Shown here: positions 30,601-41,480 of the stretch, piece after piece
Layout of the letters: each line of letters opens with the position of its first letter
Numbering within the stretch: position 1 is the stretch's first letter
NCBI GenBank assembly: GCA_030704615.1
Contig: CM060733.1
Coordinates: 35,712,001 to 35,776,000 of the forward strand
Direction of reading: 5' to 3'
Length of the DNA stretch: 64,000 bases
Source: Takakia lepidozioides
Taxonomy: Eukaryota; Streptophyta; Takakiopsida; Takakiales; Takakiaceae
Position numbers and translations under genes: made by a program
The notes under the pieces: model-generated
Told to the model about the DNA's origin: nothing
The model's input: the letters and a program-made list of their open reading frames with translations, nothing else
Databases searched by the model: none

Positions 30601-33539
30601 CACTGCAGAGGGGTCAACTCTGAGGTTAAGAAAACGATGCTTTGTCGCGTTATTAGACCTGCCTTGGAGTACGGATCTGCTATATGGGTTGATAACTCCA
30701 ACCAGGCTAAGTCTCTAGAATCCATTCAAGTGGGGGTGCTTAAGGAGTGTATGTCAGCATGCTCCAAAACAGCCAATGTGGCTGTTCGGGGTGAGTTTGG
30801 CATTCCGTCCTTAAGCTCCCGACGAGATGAATTCAAGGTCAGATGGTGGGGTCAGCTGCAACATATGCCCAACACATATTAATCGACTCTATATCTTGGA
30901 AACAGGACCGCCCTGTCAAACAGGCTAAGTCCTGGCAGAAGAGAGTAGAAGAGATCCTCAAGGACCTGGACCTGGATCCGCAAGTCTTGACCCTGCTGGA
31001 TAAATCTGACTTAGAGGCTGTAGTGTCCTCAGCCATGTCTGTTGCCATGAGATTGTCTGATGAAAATGAAGTTAGGCAGAAAACTTCCCTGAACTTGTTT
31101 CCAGTCTGTGACATGGGGGAGGACATCTTGGATGACCTCAAGGGTCTACCCACTCTCCGCACTAGACTGAAATTTAAACTCAGGGCAGGAAGCCTACCTT
31201 TGAACAGCAAACAGAAGCAGAGAGGAAAGGGAGAGTGCAATTGCCCGTTGTGTGGGCAATCTGAAGACAGTATTCATTTTCTGATACACTGTCCGGGGTT
31301 CTCTCACCAAAGAGACGCTCTCTTCAAATCTATTAAGGGAATTGTGCCTGTACCCCTGTTTACCAACTTTGAAAGTCTCGAGGCTGAGCCAAAAGCCCAG
31401 GCCCTCCTGAGGCCTAGTTTTTGGGCAAATCACACACAGCAGATTGATGCTTGTGTGAAGGAATTTCTAGAGGATATCTGGAAAACCCGGATTAATTCTT
31501 TATATGGAGGTAAGTCTTACTACCAACGTCAGCCCCTGACAGAGGTAGGTTCTGTCCCTTTTGTTCCCGCTCAAACTGGGCGCGGGGTCAATGGCCACAA
31601 GGCTACGGCAAACAACGTCTTATGAGTACAATCTAACAGTTGGACCTAGTTGGTTTGTGCAGGAAGGACCAGGTATCCCTGCAGGCAGTGGTTGTTGACT
31701 TGCAAGGGCTTGAGCGCTCATCTGCTCTGGACTTGGCTCGGTTGGTTCGCAAGGAGCCTGGTCTTGCGACTCTGCCCATAGTGGCTCTCTCATTCTTGCT
31801 CAGTAGTGGTGGCCAGAAAGAGCTTCAGGAAGCTGGGTTTACATTCACCGTGCAAAAGCCACTTCGGCGTGCAATTCTGGCATTTGGCTTGTTGCAGGCC
31901 TTGGGGGTGAAGCTCCAACCCTCTTCAGGAAAAGCAAACATTAATTCCAAGATGCTTACTGGAAAGCGATTACTTGTGGTATGTTCCTCATCTTATTCTT
32001 TGCCTTCCACGTGCAGCAGAAACATGGTGATGGAGAAGTGTCTGGGGCCAAACTTTGTCTTGGTGGTTGTGCATCTATCTCTCTCTTTCTGGCACCCTTA
32101 TTTCTGATGTTCTTGGGTCTCCCACAGAGGTAAGACATCTTTCCTTCATTTCATTTCTTGGGCTGTAGTTTTTGGGCTGCTTGTTGAGGGCCACACCCTC
32201 CCTGTTGAGGGTTCCACCTCCTCTTTGAAGATGCGGAGATGTCGTGATATTGTAGGTGGATGACAATGCGGTCAACCGAAAAGTTGCGTCATCAATGTTG
32301 TCCCGATATGGAGGGACAGTTGTGAGTGTGAATGGCGGAGTTGAGGCAATTTCCACTATTAAAAAACAAGAAGCAGGGCAGCAGTTTGATTTGATCTTCA
32401 TGGATATTCAGATGCCTGAGGTAACTACATGTGTCTGTGGACATGATCTTTGCTGAAGTGTCAGCTTCTTGTTGCATGAAGGGCTTCAATTGGATTAAAA
32501 TGTACTCATAGGATGTTGTTTGCCGTAGCCTTGTGGCCATTGAATTCAATTGGATTAGAGAGTGTGCATCCATTTTATGTAGCAATGAACTACTCCTGGA
32601 GGAATGTGGGCCAAGACATATCCTATTGTGGCTGGTCTAAAACAGAATTTACATTTGTGATGACATTTTAGCTGTGGTGTTGTTAGGGAGTTGCATTGGT
32701 TTTTTTGAATGGTGGCATGTCACTGTCATGCAGAATTCTGTCTCTAGAAAAGTGCCTCATTGCAGTGTGAGAACAGGTTTAAAATATTGCTATACTTGAT
32801 TGCCATGTGTTCAAAAAGATGATGGATAAGTAACAGTAGTTCTAATGATCTTTTCTCGATTGCAGATGGATGGATATGAAGCCACTCGGCAAATACGCAT
32901 TTGGGAGGCTGCGAGTTGTGAGAAATGTCAGACTTTGGGAGGTAGCGACCCCATCTCTCTTGCTGGCAGAGGGTTCTGTCCTCACAATCGGATTCCTGTA
33001 GTTGCAGTCACTGCTGACGTCATGAAGGGGACACACGAACTTTGCTTCAACGCTGGCATGGACAATTACATTCCCAAGGTATGATCCATTCTTGTCAGGC
33101 TGCTTTGGCATCTCAATCTTGAAAGACTCTAGACTTCCTTCAGCATGTAGTCACGTGGAGTTTCTGACATAAGTTTTGAAAGTGATTGGGGATGTAAGAG
33201 TGAAATCCCCATGTTGGCGTCTGAGAATGCGAACTTTATGTAGGTCAGACTCCCTTGCATGACCACAGGGTACTGGACGCAGGAGTGCGTTAGGGTCACG
33301 ACTGTCTTGCTTCTGGTGTTTTGAAGCTTCAGTTTTGTCTCCAGTTGGAAGACTTGCTGCAATTAAGTCCTTTTGTGGTTATGTTTTCCCATGTGTGCAT
33401 GAAATTTGAAGCCTTCCTCATGTATGTTGTTTTTGTATGGTACGAATTACAGCCTCTGGACCAGAAGCAACTGCATGTGGTGCTGGAAAGGTTCCTTGGC
33501 AACAACGGGGCAGACGTTGGAGGGAGGACTTCCGAGTGA
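21691..33539 (+). CDS. CHASE-domain hybrid histidine kinase (cytokinin-receptor type)
   Basis: Fifteen exons: 21691-21894, 22665-23212, 23433-23873, 24252-24274, 24859-24946, 25311-25518, 25906-25938, 26243-26675, 27745-27857, 27992-28186, 28775-28860, 31663-31978, 32256-32420, 32866-33078, 33453-33539. They total 3153 nt with every junction in phase, giving 1050 residues, within the usual AHK size. Order: N-terminal membrane segment ([17 protein letters not shown]), CHASE-like sensor ([43 protein letters not shown]), second membrane segment ([20 protein letters not shown]), H-box [14 protein letters not shown]-box [12 protein letters not shown]-boxes DTGIGIP and [10 protein letters not shown], a receiver-like domain, then a canonical receiver ([40 protein letters not shown]). 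The family role is cytokinin perception and His-Asp phosphorelay at ER or plasma membrane. The CHASE part is divergent, so ligand specificity is uncertain. The start could instead be ATG 21763. Confidence 0.88.
29230..29243 (+). repeat. Target-site duplication, left copy
   Basis: TCTAACAGTTGGAC, identical to 31632-31645, bounding the intronic LINE. Confidence 0.85.
29244..31631 (+). mobile_element. 5'-truncated LINE in intron 11 of the histidine kinase
   Basis: A non-LTR retrotransposon in the same orientation as the host gene, bounded by 14-bp direct repeats. Homology to the second copy (59370-60530) begins right at the left boundary (TGAAATTAACTCAAACCACC versus TGAAATAAACTCAAACCACC) and ends at the right boundary in the shared 3' terminus GTCTTATGAGTACA. 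The copy is 5'-truncated inside ORF2 and lacks the endonuclease. There is no long poly-A tail. Because the intron's own GT and AG remain, the host message can still be spliced. Confidence 0.88.
29299..31625 (+). pseudogene. LINE ORF2 fragment: reverse transcriptase and zinc-binding tail
   Basis: The first frame (to 30882) holds the RT domain: [65 protein letters not shown] (first catalytic Asp), [25 protein letters not shown] (catalytic Asp pair) and SYTYLGVEF (thumb). A one-base frame change near 30880 leads to the second frame (to 31625), with a zf-RVT-like cluster [20 protein letters not shown]. The N-terminal endonuclease is missing by truncation. The activity of an intact relative would be target-primed reverse transcription. 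This copy cannot encode a full protein. Open frames this long suggest a fairly recent insertion. Confidence 0.85.
31632..31645 (+). repeat. Target-site duplication, right copy
   Basis: TCTAACAGTTGGAC, matching 29230-29243. The host exon 12 begins 18 bases downstream. Confidence 0.85.
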
Positions 33540-34900
33540 TTGTGCACTTGACCCCATTACTAACTCATGGTTTTTGAAGTGGTTTATTGACAAGGTTGTC
33601 CTCTTGTCAGAGCACCATCAACAGTTCTGGCGTATTTCCTTACACACAGATGACCTGCAATGTGTTTTCTTGCCTAAAATTAGCAAAGCTGCTGCAAATG
33701 CTGGCAGCTTGCTAGGCTTCAAAGGAAGGAAGTTCTTGGTGGATTTGTTTTTTATGGCGCGGTGTCAAAATTTGACATGTGGTGAATGGAATGGCTTAGC
33801 TGCCTATTATCAGGCAATGTGGGCGACTGGTTGCTACCCTATGTGGGGGAGCTTCCTTGTGTACAATGAAATAAGGCAGACCAAGGAAATAGGCATAGTT
33901 ATGAAGTGATGAGACTTTGGAAAAGCCACAACAGGAAATAGAATAGATGGTGGTCTGTGAAACTTGCCATGCCCAGGTGAGCACCAGTATGCTGATCAAT
34001 GAGCATCTGTCATTTCCTCACCGGTGCGTCTGATTGATCTGTAAAGTGCATTCAGTAATATCTTTTGTACAAACTGTGTGCCTGGCCTAAGCTTCCCAAG
34101 CCTAGGGGGGAAGAAAGATGCTCCAACACTGAATCAGGTCAGCTCGTGTGCCCTCAAATTTTTCAGTGTATCGTTTGCAGCTTCAGTAGCTTACAAAACA
34201 TTGGAGAGACTATACATCACTCCGGAAGCATCTTGGAATTAATTCGGTCCCACAATTCCCATGAGGTTTGGGGAACAATAGTATGTGCTCAAATGAACAT
34301 AAAGGTCCCAATCCTACTTTCTGCTGGGTGTAGGCATGTTCAATTTTGCTGTTGGAGTTGGCAGTGTGTGCGCAGGCAAATTAGACTGGCTGCTGATTAA
34401 CCCTTAAGAGGTTCTCAATAATGGAAAGCACAAGCTGTTGTATGTGCAAATCTTGTTGACGACGATCTTGTTTTTGTTGGGATGTGTAAACCGGGGGAAT
34501 TTGATTGCAGCTCATAGCGTGTGTCACAGATTGCAACAAATTAATGCCCTTCCTGTCTTTTTAATCTGAGCTAGCCACCAATCTGAGCGAGCCACAGCAC
34601 AGAAGCTCCTTCAGACTCCGACTCCGCCCTCTCAATGCTCTCTTCAGCAGTTGATCAAGAGCAAGTTGTGAGTGAAATGCCCAAAACAACGCAGGCACTC
34701 GCTGGTAAAGCTGCAATGTTTATAAGCTAGTCGGATTTTGCTGACCTCGAGGGTCGGGGGCGGTGGAAGCTGAGCTCCTGCTGCTGACCTAAAATTCTCT
34801 TATGACTTAGCCGCAATTCCCAAGTCAGCATATCTCTGCTACATCCCCAACTATATGCTAACTTTTAGGTCATCTCTAAATATTGCTACTTTTCCTTCTA
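33540..34900. other. 3' flank of the histidine kinase, no gene seen
   Basis: Sequence after the kinase stop up to the transposon-rich block. Only short, low-quality frames are present. The 3' UTR presumably occupies the first few hundred bases. No RNA gene or clear repeat is noticed. Confidence 0.4.
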
Positions 34901-37403
34901 TATTCTTTTAGTGACTCGGCTATTCTGAAACACGTTACCCGCGTATCCAACTATGGTGGCGATGCTCAACACATCTTTGTCTCGGCTTCACACCCCCCTC
35001 TGCTTGTTGGTCATACACGAACAGGATCGCTATGGCAGGAACTCCAGCATTCACTATCTCCATTGACTTGGACAATCACGTCAGAACGGTCAGCAGCAAC
35101 TCTGCACGAAATTTGCATATCAACGCGCCGCTATCAGCTACGATACGAAACAACGCACAACAGCCATACGGCAGGAACGCTAACACAACTTGGCGGAGCA
35201 TATTTTGCAATTTTGCCGATCGAGAGAACTGACAGGGGTGTGTGGAAGGGTTTGTGGAGCGGTTGTTATCATGACACGGGCCAGTAATGTGATGTGTTAT
35301 TGGGGAGGGACTAGATGTGGGGTAGTATTGGCAGTTACATTGGAGGCGAGGAATGGTAATGATGTTATGTGCTAGGCTGGCTGATGGTTGCGCCATGTGC
35401 TTCGGGATAACTTCCCTTAATTGTCCAATCAGACAGATCACCAGTGGGTATTGTTGCCTTAGTTTCATGGCATGGGTTGTGATGGATTTTATAGGTGTAC
35501 TGTTGAATGTGGTATCAGAACATAGGTAATATTCCAATGCTATATCTGCATACAGTAGTTGCCAGGCATATGGGTATGCGTTTGTTTTTGTAGCATAGGT
35601 ATATGAGGTGGTTTTTGTTGGGGCTTGATGTGGATGCAGTTTGTATCAGTACTGGTTGTACCTGTTGCGGTGGAGCAGGGAAGTTGCGTGAAAGTTGATG
35701 TTGGATCAGCTGAGGTATTTTGTGGACATAGCTTTGTTGAGGAGCCTGCAATGTCTAGACTGTGGGTTGTGTGGGGATTTAGTGCTGGCTCATGTGGGCT
35801 ATTTTCTTGGTGTTCTATGAGAATTTCATGCTTCAGCCTAATTGCAACAGATGGACCTACGTTGTTTCGCAGTTCTGGATAGCAGTGAGAATCTGCCACA
35901 TTCCAGGAAGGTACCCACTATGTGCTGGATGACGGTTGTAATTGGTGCTCAGTCTGCCTTAATCGCGCAATTTTCAGGGGCCATTTAATGAGGGCTAAGG
36001 TGTGTCTGGTTGTAATTGGTATGCGGTAATATAACCGCCTGTGTATAGGTTGGGTGGTGTGTGTGGTGCTTAGAAGGGTTACAATGTTTCTTGCTTGCGT
36101 GTTTTGGGTTTTAAACATATTGCTGAATGTGGCGTTTGGCCGCAGGTCCTTCAGTGCTGCGTCTGCATAAAGTGGCTGCCACTTATATAGGTGGGGTTGT
36201 GTATAGTTGGCCATGTGTTCATAGTAATTTTTTGTTTGTGTAGCATTTGGGGGGTAAGGTGGTGTGTGTAGGGTAGGGGAGGTGGTCAGGCATCGAGGGA
36301 ACCAGTGCTGGGGCTGTGTGCTGGGGGTAGTTGTTATAGTTAGTTCTTCCTTAAATTTTTTTTAAGGTTCGTGAATGTATCTAGTCTGTTTTATGGGGAG
36401 GAAGCTTTGGCATTGAAGTAGCCCGCATGTATAGTGATAGGAAGACCTTGGAGCAATTGGTGTAATGACATCATGATGCAGTAGTAGACAAGTAAAATTC
36501 AGCAGGTGATCAGCAGGCTGGTTGTTGTGGAGCCACCCAGTGAGGGAGTGTCGTCTGAATGTGAGACAGTGGTTGTAATTGGCCGGAGAGATAGTCCTTC
36601 CAAATTGCTTGTTAGCATACTTCAGTGAGGGGATAGGTAGTTGGTATATTGTGTGATCAATTTGCAGCCCACAGTTTTGATTTCCGAGTTGTATTGTGGG
36701 TATAGGAGTTAGGGACAGAACATGGTGTAGTGGTCGTGTTTTCAACCTAGTTATGGCGTTGGTGGCCACTTTTTGGTTTTTGTAGATGGGTGATAAGCAG
36801 TAAGGTAGTGTAGTCAATGATAGTGAGCCCGGGTGCATGGATTGGCTTATGGAGCAGTAACTAGTACAATTTAATCCATTAGTGTGATGAGTTGCTGGGG
36901 TGAGGACAACATGGATGCGGGTATAGGGCTGCAGGCACTGAGATACAAATTTAGAAGTGATTCTGTAACGATTTTTTGTGTGGAGGCTCCTGCATTCTTT
37001 AATATGAAGAGGTTTGTGTTGTCTAGAAGTATTTTTGCTTCTTAGGGGGGGGCTTTGTGAATGAGGCCTTATTATGTCAAGGCAGTTGGGCTTTGGGCCA
37101 CGGTAAGTGGTTTTTTTCTGATAAATAATGAACTGTGTGCATAGGTGTGATTATGAAGAGGTATTGCTTGCTTGCAAGATTGCAGATTGCAAGGATGTAA
37201 GATTGCTACTGGCATCAATGTCTCTATAATATAGGGGGTGACATAGTGCTTGTAACTGATAGCGAAGAGTTGGTTCCTTATTTTGGTGCTTACCAAGAGT
37301 AAGATCGTTAACATGGATAATGCTGCATACTCTAAACTTCCATTTTACGGGTTGCCTGTGTGCTGGATAGTAGTCCCGGCATAGATAGCTGGTGACTGGT
37401 AGC

Positions 37404-37705
37404 TATAGATATGAAGTGGTAGCCTTGGTGGATGCTTTCATGAGGTTGAGGAGAATTGTTTTTTTCCTGCAAGGGGGAGTAATATGTGCTATTGTGATGA
37501 GTGCTGATATCGATTGGGGTTAGTATGTCATCAATGGTAACATAGTGCAGATTCAAGACAAAGGCAAACAAGAGGCATTGCACTATAGATCTGAAGTGGC
37601 AGCCTTGGTGGGTGCTTTCATGAGATTGAGGGGAATTTTTTTGATTCTGCAAGGGGGAGTAATATGTACTATTGTAATGGGTGCTGATATCGATTGGGGT
37701 TAGTA
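37404..37705 (-). repeat. Two direct repeats of ~122 bp, 179 bp apart
   Basis: 37404-37525 and 37583-37705 are near-identical: both start CTATAGAT and end TGATATCGATTGGGGTTAGTA. On the minus strand both encode LTPIDISTH followed by NSTYYSPLQ. Confidence 0.85.
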
Positions 37706-38080
37706 CAAGAAGGCAACATAAGATACAATAACTTTGAAGCGAGTTGCTAGAGAGGGAGAAGAGCAACTTAGCAGAGTAAGTGGGCGAGTGTTGTGTAAGC
37801 ATACAATAAGCGGTAGGAATGTGAAAGAGGTTACTGATTGCGTAACTTACCAGGGGTTGCTTGTCAGTGAGGCGTAATATTGGGTTTGGTGAGTATGACA
37901 TAGCTAGCCACAAGATCCTTCGGGCGGGGTCAGATCTCAATCTCCCCTTGTTGTTCTCTGGGCTCCAAATGAGAGGGGTATCCCTGGCGATATATCGTTG
38001 AGGGTAGGCGAGGCCTGTACTTTGCAATATCTGAACGTGCATTGTAATCGGGTATTGTTGTGGGTTCTGCTGGCGGTTGG

Positions 38081-38262
38081 CCTGTGTGGAGAATGGGACT
38101 TCTCTATTATAGCCTCCAGGGTCCCAGCAGTCCGGTGCTGGTAGAGTCTGTAAGAGCCAAAAGTTTGCAGTTTGTGTGGAGCTTGTGTCCCTTCTACTAT
38201 AGCCACCTGGGTCCCAGCAGTCCTGTGCTGGTTGAGTCCGCACGCTCCAGGAGTTTGTGGTA
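38081..38262 (-). repeat. Two tandem repeats of ~90 bp
   Basis: Copies start near 38081 and 38172 and share TGTGTGGAG, TATAGCC and GGGTCCCAGCAGTCC. On the minus strand each encodes a DCWDPGGY segment. Confidence 0.75.
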
Positions 38263-38265
38263 AGT

Positions 38266-39429
38266 TCAGGTAGAACCATGTCTTTGCCTTCGCAGCTCGG
38301 CGGATAAGGACCATATGTGCTGGTCAGTCTGGTTATTTGGGGATTTCCATTCCTGCAAATGTGTGGCTTGTAAAAGATCGTGTGAGTCCGTAGTGTAAGT
38401 GGCTACCACGACCATGTGCCAGTGTGTGGTGCCCATAATCCAGTAGTCCACATGTGTCGGGTCTGATCCCCATTCACGGACCATGACAGCGCCAGTAGGA
38501 AGACCATCAAGCCAAGTGTTGGCTCTGTACCTATATACTCGTTCTTCTTCAAACTTAATCGCTGGGTAGATGACCAAGTCACCTTCTGTTGCTTGGGCTT
38601 GTGCTGCAGGGATGCCAGAGAGCATTTGATGGTATCCAATGTCGAGCAATCCTCCATGTCCAAACCGCATGAACCATAGCAGGGTGGCTCCTTGTCCATG
38701 GATGAATTCGTCCAACCATAGCTTGTTAATTCTGTGGTGCTGGCCAGCGTGCGTAGTGGCTCCATCATGGTCTTCGAAACAGATGTCTTTGGATAGTCCA
38801 AGCTCCCACCAGAGCAGGGGTTCTCCTCTTAGCAACTTTCTCTTGATTTCTGTGGGGGGTAATTTGTAGTTGAAACGTTGGTCAACAATTGCTGTGACTC
38901 TGCTGAGGGCTGATGTAGGTGGGTACCGTCCCCATTCAAGTGTCTGAGATCTGGCCTTGGAGGTTAGTTTGTTGAACAGTCTGTCAGTTGCCAAGTTGGC
39001 CAGTACTTCAAACCTATCTAGCCAGACGCTGTCTTCTGCTGAGAACTCAGAGATTCCAATCCATTGTGCTTGATTTACTATCGTTGGTTGCCCTGAGTCG
39101 ACAATATGATGAAGTATGCTCTCCTCGTCTTCTAACACTTGGTCTTGGAAATGATATAGTCCTGGTGGGTAGTTAGGAATTGTATCAGAAGATTGGGGAC
39201 TAGTATATGATGATGGTGCGTGTCGTGCACAGAATGCGATAAAAACTCTTTCTTCCTCGGTTGAGTAGCCTGTTGGGTATTCCTCGCTTGTATTATTGTC
39301 TTCAGATCCGCTGTGAAGTGAGTCTTGTTCTTGGTTGTTGTGATTGGAATTGCAAGCGCTGCGCCTATGCCATCTCTGATAGGGCCACAATCTGGGCATT
39401 TGAGCCAGCACCTCCTCCAAAACATCCAA
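38266..39429 (-). CDS. Orphan 387-residue protein, head of the minus-strand unit
   Basis: ATG at 39429, stop at 38266. Unlike its surroundings it has balanced base composition and a normal, globular amino-acid profile. It has an acidic Gln/Ser-rich N-terminal third, then Trp- and Arg-containing blocks (SVWLDRFEVLANLATDRLFN, FEEERVYRYRANTWLDGLP, GSDPTHVDYWIMGTTHWHMV). I see no zinc knuckle, catalytic triad, signal peptide or membrane span, and do not recognise a family. Its position at the 5' end of a minus-strand transposon-like unit, diverging from the plus-strand unit at 39.6 kb, suggests an element-encoded protein such as a LINE ORF1 or a co-opted accessory ORF. A host gene invaded by repeats is the alternative. 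The intact frame over 387 codons supports recent function. Confidence 0.55.
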   Translation of the reverse strand: MDVLEEVLAQMPRLWPYQRWHRRSACNSNHNNQEQDSLHSGSEDNNTSEEYPTGYSTEEERVFIAFCARHAPSSYTSPQSSDTIPNYPPGLYHFQDQVLEDEESILHHIVDSGQPTIVNQAQWIGISEFSAEDSVWLDRFEVLANLATDRLFNKLTSKARSQTLEWGRYPPTSALSRVTAIVDQRFNYKLPPTEIKRKLLRGEPLLWWELGLSKDICFEDHDGATTHAGQHHRINKLWLDEFIHGQGATLLWFMRFGHGGLLDIGYHQMLSGIPAAQAQATEGDLVIYPAIKFEEERVYRYRANTWLDGLPTGAVMVREWGSDPTHVDYWIMGTTHWHMVVVATYTTDSHDLLQATHLQEWKSPNNQTDQHIWSLSAELRRQRHGST

Positions 39430-39605
39430 ACCTACAATCCAACTAAACTGTCGCCAAGCATCCCGCCCCCCCCCCCTTCTCTAACCCACTTAGCTTCACA
39501 AATACAAAAACATGCACACACTACTACCTCCTCATTACAGGATCAACTTACACCTACTTTCAAACCAGGAGACCACAAGTGTAACATCATCACATCCACA
39601 TAGTC
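39430..39605. other. Divergent spacer between head-to-head units
   Basis: A 176-bp spacer where strand composition switches. It includes a run of C of about 13 bases near 39465-39478. It separates the minus-strand 387-codon frame from the A/C-rich plus-strand unit and could hold divergent promoters. No motif is asserted. Confidence 0.35.
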
Positions 39606-41480
39606 ATGCTAAGTTTCGATATCAATACCCAGCCCACTCCCCTAAGCTCCCACTATACACACACAACAATGACTGCATATAATAGACCAAGGTTAGAACA
39701 CCAACATGACCTTGACCTCGAACAAATCCTTGAATGGCAGCATCAGAGAACACTAAAGACAGGTAACCAAAGCCCAATCGCACAAAACCGTGTGTTTAAT
39801 ACCCATCATGGTCCACTTATCTACCCTCACAGTCATCACATCACTATATATAAATCCATAATGCAACAAAACTATGCAGCCCTGCTTAAACACACACACG
39901 CCCATTCTATACAGACCCAACCAGACACACATCCATATCAGGAAAGGGCTAGCATTAATCATATACCTCAACAATACTGCACACAAACCCTCAATATTTG
40001 CAAACCAAAGTATTATGATCTGCCCCCCCAACCAGACTCCCTAATAATGCAGTCCCACCTGAACACCGCATCTGTACACACACAAGCAACTATTATTGTT
40101 ACCCTTCTAACAACCATACACCTCAGGCAACCTATATACAGCATGTCACATGACCCCTTCCAGAAACCCAAAATGACCGACAACCCCATGCCAAGACAAA
40201 CAAAGCACACCTCAACCCTCATTAAGCAGCCCCTGCTAATTGTACGCTTGAGGCAGACTGAAAATCAATTACAAACTCCTAAGTACACTATGACTCCAAA
40301 AACACAATTGCATAATATGCTGCCTCAAGATGATAACCTTAGCCCCACTTATCGCTATCAAAATACACCCATATGCATACTTTCACCACAGCATGTCATT
40401 CAAAAAACCCACACTACAACTGCCAATATATGGTCTCGCGCTAATACTAAATATTGCCAATACAACTCAGATTGCTCCCCCCGTGACACCTTTCTCTCAA
40501 TCAACATTGCATACCCCTCACTTATAAGTCAACAGAAAATAGAAATTAACACAAACAGCAAGGAGGCTACATCCTGGCCACAGCCCTTATTACCTCCACA
40601 TACCAGAATCTGCAAACAAAACTACCAGCATCCACAACACAAGCGGTTAACCTCCATATTGCCAGCTGAACTGCAATCCGTGCTGCTTGACAGCCAAAAG
40701 TGCCTATCATATTGCTTACTGTGGCATAAACGCGCACATACATGGATGCAAACGTTGCATGGCGCTTGGCCGCTACAGTTAAAGGAAACAAACAAAGCAC
40801 TAATGACAGACTTGGAATCATTTAGATATTGGACCCTAACCCAACATATCGCTCTAAGCATTCAACCCGCCCATACCTTAGCCTTTCTCGACCCAACAAT
40901 CAAGCTCCACCTCCACCATAATGCTGGCTGGCTAGGATTACACGTAACTTGGGTAGCTTTTCGGCTCCAAATGTCTACTCCACAATCAATGCACTGCAAC
41001 TATCCAAAATGTCCCATTCGGCTGATAATTCAACCCCATCAACACTACGCTTATCCTCACTTTGAGTGCTTCTTGATAACCACCCTGCGCAGTAACACAG
41101 CCGCCAGGCACTTCGCCCAACATGCAGACATAAACAGCCCTTATACTCTATCCTCCAGCAAGGTGAGAGCAAGCTATGTCTTCAACACTTCAACATGCAC
41201 CCATAGTCACTTCACCAAGCAACACTTCATGCTTCAACCCCCCGCTCTCCCCCCCTTGCACCTTACCACTAGTTCTGCGATCACACCCACCTTATCGCTC
41301 ACCATGAACACAGAAACCCAAAGCACCCTGTCGGGTGTTGACGCTGCTCTCAATGTTCCACCCTTACAAGATGAGAGAATGTCCCCAACGAGCTCGTCTA
41401 CCTTCAAACGCAGTCTCGATGACCTCCATCTCGGAGACACGCTTACATCAAATAATGCCCAGTCGATACTCCTCAAGTGA
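39606..41480 (+). other. A/C-rich region with a 624-codon open frame
   Basis: The plus strand is very poor in G. One frame stays open from ATG 39606 to 41480, rich in His, Thr, Gln, Pro and Ile, with low-complexity character. It includes a segment (YQNTPICILSPQHVIQ, about 40351-40480) homologous in the same frame to segments at about 44635 and 45080, and LRQTENQLQ homologous to the inverted arm. A low G content removes TAG and TGA stops, so openness alone is weak evidence. The last ~60 codons (41290-41480) are more protein-like (SSTFKRSLDDLHLGDTLTS) and may be the start of the ORF1 below. Coding status unresolved. Confidence 0.35.

Larger units (their letters stand above)
34950..38300 (-). 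repeat. G/T-rich arm (A/C-rich on minus strand) of a transposon-derived block
   Basis: The plus strand is strongly G- and T-rich. On the minus strand a series of medium open frames occurs (35540-35899, 35918-36214, 36362-36838, 37332-38279). Two of these are clearly homologous to frames on the plus strand at 40-47 kb in inverted orientation: LRQTEHQLQ matches LRQTENQLQ near 40250, and TTLPYCLSPIYKNQKVATNA matches the segment near 45490-45555. At DNA level the 36749-36833 and 45478-45558 segments are close inverted repeats. I treat the frames as decayed repeat sequence rather than assign genes. Its borders are approximate. Confidence 0.6.

Noticed and set aside
35032-35232. 66-codon plus-strand frame beginning MAGTPAFTISIDLDNHV
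   Set aside because: Protein-like but short, at the edge of the G/T-rich arm, with no homology or repeat support; coding cannot be claimed.
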